Source: Candidatus Saccharimonadota bacterium
Lineage (GTDB): Bacteria > Patescibacteriota > Saccharimonadia > Saccharimonadales > Saccharimonadaceae
Assembly (NCBI GenBank): GCA_017509895.1
Contig: JAFWOH010000003.1
Location: 1-32,536, forward strand
Direction: 5' to 3'
DNA: 32,536 bases
Positions within the stretch are counted from its first letter, which is position 1. Each line of letters starts with the position of its first letter. Made by a program: the position numbers and the translations under genes. Below, in pieces: positions 13,982 through 20,616 of the stretch. Below the pieces are notes generated by a model that was not told where the DNA came from, searched no databases, and saw only the letters and a list, made by a program, of their open reading frames with translations.

Positions 13982-15571
13982 CTACCAAACTTTGCCTTCT
14001 GTAGTCTCTGGGCCCCTTTCGGGCTTTTTGTACTGGCGAATTTTGGGCAAATTATTTTTAATCGGCTCTTTTTTTGGCATACGTTCTTCTTTGGTGGGGG
14101 TGACAGAAGTGCCGTCCGAATTGACATTTTTGTCAATGATGTTAGTACGATTGAGATGGAGATGGTCAAATTTGTCCTCGACGAGCTCAGAGTAATTAAT
14201 CGTGCCAGAGAGTGTTGGCTCCTCATCCGGCGTTTCCCTTTCTATAATCTCCACAGACTCTTCGTCATATTCGTCTGGTTCCTCATACACCCGCTTGGGC
14301 TCGTTATCGTGTTCCTTTTCGGGCTCGCCGTAGTAACCATCCGACAATTCCGAAATAGCAAAGTCAAGGTCAGTCCCTCTGGACTGTTTGGACGGAGCTG
14401 GGCGAGATTTGGCGGAAGGTTCCCTAGCGACTGACTTAGCGGGCTTTGTTGCAGACTTTTCGCCAAATTTAACTTCAAAACGTTCGATTAGATTGAGCGC
14501 CGGGCGGAGAGCCTTTTTAGAATACCAAGTGGGGACATTAACAAGATGCTCGGCGGCCCAGACCGCTTTTTTACACTCCTCCTCTGGGAAATTTAGACGC
14601 TTATAATAGCGCTCTGGCGCGACCGGGCAACTGTACCAGATGTCATCAAAGATGAAACCGGCGCTCCCGAGCTTTCTTAAGACCTCGGCACGATTCCTTA
14701 CAAAATAAAAATCTCTAATTGGCTTTTTACCAGAGCGGGGGAACTTTTTCATCTGTTTTAAGGCTAATTTAGCCTGCCAATAAGTGAGCCGGTCCCCCGG
14801 GTCTAAATCGGCATCGGCGGAACGCTCGATGAAATGGATTTTTAGAAGAAGGCTGGTAAAGAGACGGCCAAGATTGCCAAGGTGATAGAAACCACGGATG
14901 AGAAGACCAAAGAACGGATACCAGCGGTCTCTCAAGCGGTCGCTAAGCCTTGGGCGACGCTCTGGCTGGCCGACGGTCGGGGCATCCTCACCGGTAAAAA
15001 CTACTGCGCCACCAGAGATAGTATCGATAGCCTTGCCTTTGCCAAAAGAGAGGATGGCGGCATCACCGACGGTGCCAGCCTCGCGGCCATCCGTATAGTG
15101 CATCCCGGCCGAATGGGCCAAATCCTCAATTAAAACTAGTCCATACTGCCGACAAATCTTCTCGATACCCTTAATATCACAGGGGTGGCCAAGATTATTC
15201 TGGACGACGACGGCCGAGACATTCGGATGGCGGGCGAGAGCGAGTTTTAATTCTTTTACCCCAAAATGAAGTGTCTCTGGGTCAATATCGGCAAAAACTG
15301 GGGTACAGCCGACCTCAGAAACTGCCTCATAGACAGCATAACAAGTAAGGCTGGTGACAATTACCTCCGAGCCTTCCTCGACAAGTTTTTCAAGGGCGAT
15401 AGCGAGGGCGGTGCGGCCGGTATGATAGAGCGCGACGCGATCCTTGGTCGTGCCATAATGAGCCGCGAGATAGGCGCGGAGCTCATTTAGATTACTTCTC
15501 GTACCGAAGGAAAAAGTATGGCGAAGGACATCGCGAAACTTATAATTCGAGGCTTGGCCGAGGAAATACAC
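13982..15571 (-). CDS. DegT/DnrJ/EryC1-family aminotransferase with disordered tail
   Basis: Residues 1-360 form a PLP-dependent sugar-aminotransferase-like domain. The cofactor Asp is D150 in LIEDLAHS, and the Schiff-base Lys is most likely K180 in SFGKGKAIDTISGG, at the family's S+5 spacing. Such enzymes make amino sugars for surface polysaccharides. From about residue 365 to 529 the protein is low in complexity (Lys/Ser/Pro, then Glu/Asp/Tyr), with no recognisable domain and probably disordered. Normal family members are about 370-400 residues. The GTG start at 15571 directly follows the upstream stop codon, with GGGAGG 9 nt before it. Confidence 0.82.
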   Translation of the reverse strand: MYFLGQASNYKFRDVLRHTFSFGTRSNLNELRAYLAAHYGTTKDRVALYHTGRTALAIALEKLVEEGSEVIVTSLTCYAVYEAVSEVGCTPVFADIDPETLHFGVKELKLALARHPNVSAVVVQNNLGHPCDIKGIEKICRQYGLVLIEDLAHSAGMHYTDGREAGTVGDAAILSFGKGKAIDTISGGAVVFTGEDAPTVGQPERRPRLSDRLRDRWYPFFGLLIRGFYHLGNLGRLFTSLLLKIHFIERSADADLDPGDRLTYWQAKLALKQMKKFPRSGKKPIRDFYFVRNRAEVLRKLGSAGFIFDDIWYSCPVAPERYYKRLNFPEEECKKAVWAAEHLVNVPTWYSKKALRPALNLIERFEVKFGEKSATKPAKSVAREPSAKSRPAPSKQSRGTDLDFAISELSDGYYGEPEKEHDNEPKRVYEEPDEYDEESVEIIERETPDEEPTLSGTINYSELVEDKFDHLHLNRTNIIDKNVNSDGTSVTPTKEERMPKKEPIKNNLPKIRQYKKPERGPETTEGKVW

Positions 15572-16297
15572 CTAGACAACCCTCCCGGTTTGACTAGCCA
15601 AAGAGCGGGAAGTATCTACCCCGGTAATATTTTTGACGGTCTTTGTGAGAGCGCGGGCAAAACCGCTGGGGTCAGAAATATAGGGAGCATGGCTCCAATT
15701 CGCATAGAAATTTAAAGTCGAATTTGGTAAAAGCTCATGCATTTTTTCGGCCTGAGAGGGCGGGGTAATCGTATCTTTTTTACCCCAGAGGATGGTCGTC
15801 GGGGTGGTGACCTTTTTAATATCGAGACTTTTATCCGATTCAAGCATGTTGCTTAAAGTCTTTTTCATATTCTCTGGGGCGCGGTCATAATCAGAGGCGC
15901 CGAGGAGCTTATGATAGACCTTCCGAAAGGGCTTTATCTTCTTTAGGGGTGCAAAAGTTTTGGAGACCTTCCTTGACAAATCACGCTTTTTATTATCTTC
16001 ATAAATACCGGCGGCATCCACTAAAATGAGGTGTTTAACCTTATCCGGTTTTTTAGAAAGTAAATTCAAAAGGATGCGGCCGCCATTGCTATGACCGAGG
16101 ACGATAGCGTCTTTAGGAATGTTTTTATCAGCCCATTTGACATAATCTTCGATTGTCCAGACCTTATTCGACGGCGCAGTCAGACCCGGGACATGGAGCA
16201 TCTCGACTTTAATGCCGTTTGCCTTCAATTCTTTTATGGTGCGGTCCCAAGGGTCCACCGTATAAGTCCAGCCATGTATGATATAAATCGTGGTCAT
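15572..16297 (-). CDS. alpha/beta hydrolase
   Basis: A 241-residue alpha/beta-hydrolase fold protein with a complete catalytic triad: nucleophile S70 in GHSNGG, D175 in LWGKKDTITPP and H203 in WSHAPY. The oxyanion-side motif IIHGW is at residues 6-10. The substrate is unknown; an esterase or lipase-like activity is expected. AAGGAAAAT precedes the ATG. It lies 10 nt downstream of the MurF-like gene and touches the DegT gene, in one operon. Confidence 0.85.
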   Translation of the reverse strand: MTTIYIIHGWTYTVDPWDRTIKELKANGIKVEMLHVPGLTAPSNKVWTIEDYVKWADKNIPKDAIVLGHSNGGRILLNLLSKKPDKVKHLILVDAAGIYEDNKKRDLSRKVSKTFAPLKKIKPFRKVYHKLLGASDYDRAPENMKKTLSNMLESDKSLDIKKVTTPTTILWGKKDTITPPSQAEKMHELLPNSTLNFYANWSHAPYISDPSGFARALTKTVKNITGVDTSRSLASQTGRVV

Positions 16298-16307
16298 ATT
16301 TTCCTTT

Positions 16308-17600
16308 CTAGTTTAACCCCCGTTTTTCGCGACGCTTTTTGGCCGCCTTCTCGCGGCGCGGCAATTTCTCCGCATCCTCAGGGTTTTTTAATAATTTTTC
16401 GATAATCCATTCAAGATACTGAGAGCCCTTAAAAATCAGAACCTCGCCGCCCTTGGTATTTTTCTCGATGTATGCGAGCGCTGGTTTAACATCCGCAAAA
16501 GTTTCGGCCTCAATATTTAATTCTTTAAGACGCGGGTAAGTGTATTTTTTAGTACGGCGGCCGACGAGAATGACTTTTTCCGGCTTGGCATCTTTAATGA
16601 GGTCGGCGAGCTTGGCATGCTCATCACCCTCGATGAAGCCCTGCTCAACCATATCGCCGATGATGAGCCACTTTTCTTTCTCGGGGAGGGCCTTACTCAT
16701 CTCAAGAATGGATTTTACAGAGATAAGATGGGCGTTATAAGAGCTGTCGATAATCTTTAGGCCATTTTTGCCCTCAAAGAAACTACTACGACCCGGGGCG
16801 ACCGTCATATCGGTAAGGTCGGTATTAATCTTAACCTTGAGATAGTCCATTAGGCCCTCGAGCATTAAGAGCTGGATAGCCATATCTTTCGGCATAGGTT
16901 GAGCGAATTTAAACCTTAGGCCGCTTTTTAGCTCAAAGACGGTGCCATCCGGGGCAACCTCGTATTTTTTGAGATCCTTTTTATAATATTTAATGACGTC
17001 GGCTTTGGTTTTACCCTTTTGGAGGATTTTCTCGGTCGCCTTGACCATCAGCGGAACGTCGCCGTCGATATAAATGACTTTTTTGGTGTTTTCGGGGAGA
17101 GTGGCGAACTCGTGAGTAATCGCCTTGTCGAGATTTTCAAAAATGCCGTCTCTGATTTGCTGCTCGTATTGGACAGCATGGGAACGGCCGAGCGAGACCC
17201 AAAGAGTGATTTCGGGTTTTAGCCAACTCGCTAAAAACTCTGTCTCATGGGGGCGCTCGCCGTCTATCTCGACGATATAATATTTTTCATCGTGCTTGAC
17301 AAAGAGAGATTTAATCGGGACGGCAAAAATCAGATAGAGCCAACGGAGTTTAGAGCCGGTAATGCCCCTTAAATTCACGAGGTCAAAAGCGATGCCAAAG
17401 GCGGAATTGGCATCATGAGAATAATGGGCCTTATCTTTTAGCTGGGTCTCGATTAGATGTAGCATCGTGGTCTTACCGACGGAGCCGGTAATCGCGATAA
17501 TCTGAGGATGCCAACGCTTTAGGGCATGGTTGGCAAAAAAACGGAAATACCCCGCCGCGATGAAGTAAAACTTTTTCTTGAACTTCGCAGTTAAAGTCAT
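16308..17600 (-). CDS. MurF-like Mur ligase
   Basis: A 430-residue ATP-dependent ligase of the Mur family. The P-loop GSVGKTT is at residues 39-45, and a conserved MurF-type motif IIDSSYNAHLISVKS lies near 277-291, followed by IIGDMVEQG. MurF adds D-Ala-D-Ala to the UDP-muramyl peptide. The N-terminal substrate-binding domain of typical MurF is missing. Instead a short basic and hydrophobic segment (residues 1-35) leads straight into the ATPase domain. The C-terminus is strongly basic. It could therefore be a MurF or a related amide ligase. A -10 box ends 6 nt before the ATG, so it probably starts a leaderless operon with the hydrolase and DegT genes. Confidence 0.78.
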   Translation of the reverse strand: MTLTAKFKKKFYFIAAGYFRFFANHALKRWHPQIIAITGSVGKTTMLHLIETQLKDKAHYSHDANSAFGIAFDLVNLRGITGSKLRWLYLIFAVPIKSLFVKHDEKYYIVEIDGERPHETEFLASWLKPEITLWVSLGRSHAVQYEQQIRDGIFENLDKAITHEFATLPENTKKVIYIDGDVPLMVKATEKILQKGKTKADVIKYYKKDLKKYEVAPDGTVFELKSGLRFKFAQPMPKDMAIQLLMLEGLMDYLKVKINTDLTDMTVAPGRSSFFEGKNGLKIIDSSYNAHLISVKSILEMSKALPEKEKWLIIGDMVEQGFIEGDEHAKLADLIKDAKPEKVILVGRRTKKYTYPRLKELNIEAETFADVKPALAYIEKNTKGGEVLIFKGSQYLEWIIEKLLKNPEDAEKLPRREKAAKKRREKRGLN

Positions 17601-17606
17601 ATAACT

Positions 17607-17612
17607 ATTATA
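17607..17612 (-). promoter_or_regulatory. -10 box of the MurF-like gene (leaderless geometry)
   Basis: The extended -10 TGATATAAT ends 6 nt before the ATG at 17600. It faces away from the plus-strand promoter at 17639-17667. Confidence 0.6.
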
Positions 17613-17638
17613 TCATAGTTTATGTCTAAATTTTCGTG

Positions 17639-17667
17639 TTGACATTCCGCTTATCCTATGATATAAT
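17639..17667 (+). promoter_or_regulatory. consensus promoter of the small ORF
   Basis: TTGACA (17639-17644), a 17-bp spacer and TATAAT (17662-17667) make a perfect sigma-70 promoter, with an extended TG as well. It is the strongest promoter by sequence in the window. Confidence 0.85.
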
Positions 17668-17710
17668 GTATGTAACAGTAGTTCTTTAAGAAAAGAAGGG
17701 GGGCATTAGC

Positions 17711-17791
17711 ATGTTACTAATAGAATTCATGAGTACATTGTTTGCTGCAATATTTTTACTTTTAGGAGCGGTATTTCTTTTATCGCTCTAA
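17711..17791 (+). CDS. 26-residue hydrophobic small protein
   Basis: An ATG-TAA frame encodes 26 residues: MLLIEFMSTL, then a run of Phe, Ala, Ile, Leu, Gly and Val to the C-terminus, which makes one transmembrane helix. A purine-rich GAAGGGGGG Shine-Dalgarno lies 8 nt upstream. The gene has a perfect promoter and its own terminator (17799-17825), so this is a complete one-gene unit rather than a chance frame. No family is recognised. Size and composition resemble both small membrane regulators and type I toxin peptides such as Ibs or Fst, but no antisense RNA promoter was identified. Confidence 0.65.
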   Translation: MLLIEFMSTLFAAIFLLLGAVFLLSL

Positions 17792-17798
17792 TAAAAAA

Positions 17799-17825
17799 TC
17801 TCCCCGTTTTAGGGGAGAATTTTTT
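17799..17825. terminator. bidirectional intrinsic terminator
   Basis: TCTCCCC (17799-17805) pairs with GGGGAGA (17812-17818) around GTTTTA. A T-run follows on the plus strand and an A-run precedes it, so it can end both the small ORF and the tuf transcript. Confidence 0.85.
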
Positions 17826-17830
17826 AATAA

Positions 17831-17914
17831 TTGGGGCTTTCTTTCGGAAAGAAAGCCCCAACGAAAGAAACCTAGTACTAAACCAAAGCTAGGCACATGT
17901 CCTAGCTTTGGTTT
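17831..17914. repeat. two-hairpin palindromic element, copy C
   Basis: Hairpin 1 has 15-bp arms TTGGGGCTTTCTTTC (17831-17845) and its complement (17847-17861). The linker CGAAAGAAACCTAGTACT follows. Hairpin 2 has 14-bp arms AAACCAAAGCTAGG (17880-17893) and its complement (17901-17914) around the loop CACATGT (17894-17900). It lies 20 nt past the tuf stop codon. The linker and loop match copy A inside leuS. Confidence 0.87.
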
Positions 17915-17934
17915 GATATTTGATATTATATATT

Positions 17935-19119
17935 TTATTTGATGATTTTAGTGATGACGCCAGAACCGACGGTCTTACCACCTTCGCGGATAGCAAAGCG
18001 ATCATTATTGTTCATAGCGATTGGGGCAAGAAGCTTGACCTTGAAGGTAACGGTATCGCCAGGCATGACGATTTCCTTGTCGGCCGGAAGCTCAACTTCG
18101 CCGGTAACATCGGTAGTTCTGAAGTAGAACTGTGGCTTGTAACCCTTGGAGAACGGAGTGTGGCGGCCGCCTTCTTCTTTCTTAAGGATGTAAACCTCGC
18201 CCTCAAACTCAGTATGTGGGGTGATAGTACCCGGCTTTGCGATGACCTGACCGCGCTCAATCTGATCGCGCTCAATACCGCGAAGAAGGAGACCAGCGTT
18301 GTCGCCAGCTTGACCCTGATCGAGAGTCTTGTGGAAGGCCTCGATACCGGTGACGACGGACTTCTGAGTATCGCGAAGACCGACAATTTCAACTTCATCG
18401 TTAAGCTTTACAACACCCTGCTCGATACGACCGGTGGCAACAGTACCACGACCTTTAATCGAGAAGACATCCTCAATAGGCATGAGGAACGGCTTGTCAA
18501 GATCGTGCTCAGGAATGTCAAAGTATTCGTCCATAGCCTTGACGAGATCCATGATAGCCTGTTCATTTTCAGGATCGCCCTCGAGAGCCTTGGTAGCGGA
18601 ACCCTTGATAATCGGGGCATTATCACCATCAAAGCCATATTTATTGAGAAGCTCACGAACATCCATCTCGACGAGCTCGACGAGCTCAGGATCAGCAAGG
18701 TCCATCTTGTTTAGGAAGACGATGATCTTCGGAACGTTTACCTGGTGGGCAAGAAGGACATGCTCGCGGGTCTGCGGAAGCGGACCATCATTCGCCGCGA
18801 CGACGAGGATAGCACCATCAATCTGGGCAGCACCGGTAATCATGTTCTTAATGTAGTCAGCGTGGCCCGGCATATCGACATGGGCGTAGTGACGCTTTTC
18901 TGATTCATACTCCTGGTGAGAAGTGGCGATGGTAATACCACGAGCCTTTTCCTCAGGGGCATTATCGATTTGGTCGTAAGCGACCGGTTTGTTTACGTCG
19001 CTCGGAAGTTTCTTCGCGAGTACCGCAGTAATTGCAGCGGTAAGGGTAGTTTTACCATGGTCGACGTGGCCCATGGTGCCGACATTAATGTGCGGCTTGG
19101 AACGGTCAAATTCTGCCAT
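17935..19119 (-). CDS. tuf: translation elongation factor Tu
   Basis: EF-Tu delivers aminoacyl-tRNA to the ribosome. The G1 motif GHVDHGKTT begins at residue 17. The G3 DMPGH and G4 NKMD motifs, and the C-terminal barrel ending [10 protein letters not shown], are all present at the normal length (394). AAAGGAG precedes the ATG after a leader of about 60 nt, and a good promoter lies at 19186-19214. tuf is usually next to fusA; here it is separated from fusA and rpsJ by plus-strand genes. Confidence 0.98.
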   Translation of the reverse strand: MAEFDRSKPHINVGTMGHVDHGKTTLTAAITAVLAKKLPSDVNKPVAYDQIDNAPEEKARGITIATSHQEYESEKRHYAHVDMPGHADYIKNMITGAAQIDGAILVVAANDGPLPQTREHVLLAHQVNVPKIIVFLNKMDLADPELVELVEMDVRELLNKYGFDGDNAPIIKGSATKALEGDPENEQAIMDLVKAMDEYFDIPEHDLDKPFLMPIEDVFSIKGRGTVATGRIEQGVVKLNDEVEIVGLRDTQKSVVTGIEAFHKTLDQGQAGDNAGLLLRGIERDQIERGQVIAKPGTITPHTEFEGEVYILKKEEGGRHTPFSKGYKPQFYFRTTDVTGEVELPADKEIVMPGDTVTFKVKLLAPIAMNNNDRFAIREGGKTVGSGVITKIIK

Positions 19120-19185
19120 TCTTTTATTCTCCTTTATTTACCGCCTGGTAGCACTAATAATAACCAGCTCCAGACTCTTACATCT

Positions 19186-19214
19186 ATTTTAGCGTACTTC
19201 TTTCGGTTTTTCAA
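19186..19214 (-). promoter_or_regulatory. promoter of tuf
   Basis: TTGAAA (19214-19209), a 17-bp spacer and TAAAAT (19191-19186). It is back-to-back with the promoter of the orphan gene, the two -35 boxes being 12 bp apart. Confidence 0.7.
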
Positions 19215-19226
19215 GAGGAAAAACGC

Positions 19227-19255
19227 TTGATTTTTAAGGATTTTGGTGTTATAAT
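19227..19255 (+). promoter_or_regulatory. promoter of the orphan 211-residue gene
   Basis: TTGATT (19227-19232), a 17-bp spacer and an extended TGTTATAAT whose hexamer is at 19250-19255. Confidence 0.75.
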
Positions 19256-19294
19256 GGTTAAGTTGTCATACAAAAAATGAAGGGAGGGTAAATT

Positions 19295-19930
19295 ATGTAT
19301 GATAAGGTAGTTTTAGTGAACGATGAAGCCCATAAACTCTACCGCGAGGATTTAATCTTGGGTGAGGACGGCCGAATCGTCTTTCGGAAGCGGAGGAGAT
19401 TTCAAGAGTTTTTAGGAGCATCTTCATTTGAGGATTCTTCGTGCATAATAACGAAAGGGCCTTGGGTGAAGTTCGGACTTGAACTCCCGGGATATATTCC
19501 GGTACGTGAGCCACTTCAAAATTGGTTTCAGGTGGCGATGCATAGCGGTGTTGATTTCCGAGACCCGCTGGGGCTCGAAGCTCGCTATAAAGGCTTCTTG
19601 CCGGTGAGACTAACACTCGATGCACCACGATTACTCCAAGAGCGTACCGGAATGATCGTAATGGAAGACGACCCTTGCTTTGAGTTTACCGATTATTTGC
19701 TTCTCATCTATGACCGAGCAAATTATAACTCGTTCATTTATGAGGTACAGTCGTTGCTCGAAAGGCGGCTCAGGACAAGTTTTGGTCGCGTAGTGAGAGA
19801 CATAGAAGGCAACACTATCATGGTATCGGACTCTGTAACTGACCAAGCCATGATGTTGATGCCGATTGATCTCCTTCCGGGAGGCAAAGACTATGTATCT
19901 CAAAAATGGAAGGAGGTGATAGAGATATAG
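19295..19930 (+). CDS. hypothetical protein
   Basis: A 211-residue soluble protein with no family I recognise. It has mixed alpha/beta composition, no signal peptide and no transmembrane segment. A basic patch (KRRRFQEF) lies near residues 32-39, and a central region holds several hydrophobic strands (MIVMEDDPCFEFTDYLLLIY). It has a consensus promoter, a strong GGGAGGG Shine-Dalgarno and a shared terminator downstream, so it is a complete one-gene unit. It is divergent from tuf and is one of three plus-strand genes placed around the fusA-rpsJ-tuf set. Confidence 0.8.
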   Translation: MYDKVVLVNDEAHKLYREDLILGEDGRIVFRKRRRFQEFLGASSFEDSSCIITKGPWVKFGLELPGYIPVREPLQNWFQVAMHSGVDFRDPLGLEARYKGFLPVRLTLDAPRLLQERTGMIVMEDDPCFEFTDYLLLIYDRANYNSFIYEVQSLLERRLRTSFGRVVRDIEGNTIMVSDSVTDQAMMLMPIDLLPGGKDYVSQKWKEVIEI

Positions 19931-20014
19931 AGCTCCACTGCGCCCCACATACCCAACACACCCCAAACAAAATAACGCAAAGCGGGCGCAACATCGTAGC
20001 ACTTTATAAAAAAG

Positions 20015-20038
20015 CCGGGGCTTTTGCCCCGGTCTTTT
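20015..20038. terminator. bidirectional intrinsic terminator
   Basis: CCGGGGC (20015-20021) and GCCCCGG (20026-20032) enclose TTTT. TCTTTTT follows on the plus strand and CTTTTTT on the minus strand. It separates the convergent orphan gene and rpsJ. Confidence 0.9.
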
Positions 20039-20046
20039 TATTGTAA

Positions 20047-20370
20047 TTACATCCGGATTTCTGCATCGACGCCGGCCGGAAGAGAGAGATTCTGGAGAGA
20101 ATCGATGGTCTTCGGAGTGGCATTGGTGATGTCAATCAAGCGCTTGTGAACCTTCATCTCAAAGGCTTCACCGCCGGTCTTATAGACATGCGGGCTTTTT
20201 ACGACCGTAAAGGTAGAGCGCTTAGTCGGGAGCGGAACCGGGCCGCTAACATTGGCGCCGGTACGGATAGCGGTATCGACGATTTGCTTTGCGCTCTGGT
20301 CAATGACGCGGTGATCATAGGCCTTGAGGCGGATACGGATTTTTAGACCTTCATTTTTGGCTTCTGCCAT
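20047..20370 (-). CDS. rpsJ: 30S ribosomal protein S10 (NusE)
   Basis: S10 is a small-subunit protein and, as NusE, the partner of NusB in antitermination. The sequence covers the whole family (107 residues), with [30 protein letters not shown] and the [19 protein letters not shown] segment. AAAGGA precedes the ATG. S10 usually opens a long ribosomal operon; here it is alone between two plus-strand genes, with its own promoter and terminator. Confidence 0.97.
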   Translation of the reverse strand: MAEAKNEGLKIRIRLKAYDHRVIDQSAKQIVDTAIRTGANVSGPVPLPTKRSTFTVVKSPHVYKTGGEAFEMKVHKRLIDITNATPKTIDSLQNLSLPAGVDAEIRM

Positions 20371-20447
20371 AATGTATATTCCTTTCTTGCTAGATAACCT
20401 CGGAAGAATGGAGTTTTTCTAGCTTGATGTTAGTTAATATTGTTTAT

Positions 20448-20476
20448 ATTATAGCGCTATTTTACAGATTTAGCAA
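20448..20476 (-). promoter_or_regulatory. promoter of rpsJ
   Basis: TTGCTA (20476-20471), a 17-bp spacer and TATAAT (20453-20448). It leaves a leader of about 70 nt before the ATG. Confidence 0.65.
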
Positions 20477-20480
20477 GTAA

Positions 20481-20504
20481 AAATCTCCCTATTAGTGGAG
20501 ATTT
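20481..20504. terminator. hairpin between divergent promoters
   Basis: AAATCTCC (20481-20488) pairs with GGAGATTT (20497-20504), with T-runs on both sides. It lies between the divergent promoters of rpsJ and the helicase gene and has no obvious transcript to end. It may insulate the two genes. Confidence 0.5.
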
Positions 20505-20534
20505 TTAATGTAGTATTTTTCTAGCTTTAGCAAT

Positions 20535-20563
20535 TTGACTTTTTGGGCGTAAAGTGGTATAAT
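20535..20563 (+). promoter_or_regulatory. promoter of the helicase gene
   Basis: TTGACT (20535-20540), a 17-bp spacer and TATAAT (20558-20563) with an extended TG. GGAAGGGGG serves as ribosome-binding site before the ATG at 20617. Confidence 0.8.
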
Positions 20564-20616
20564 TATAGGGAGATTTGATTTTTCTAGCAGGTTAACAATG
20601 GAAGGGGGATGTATTT

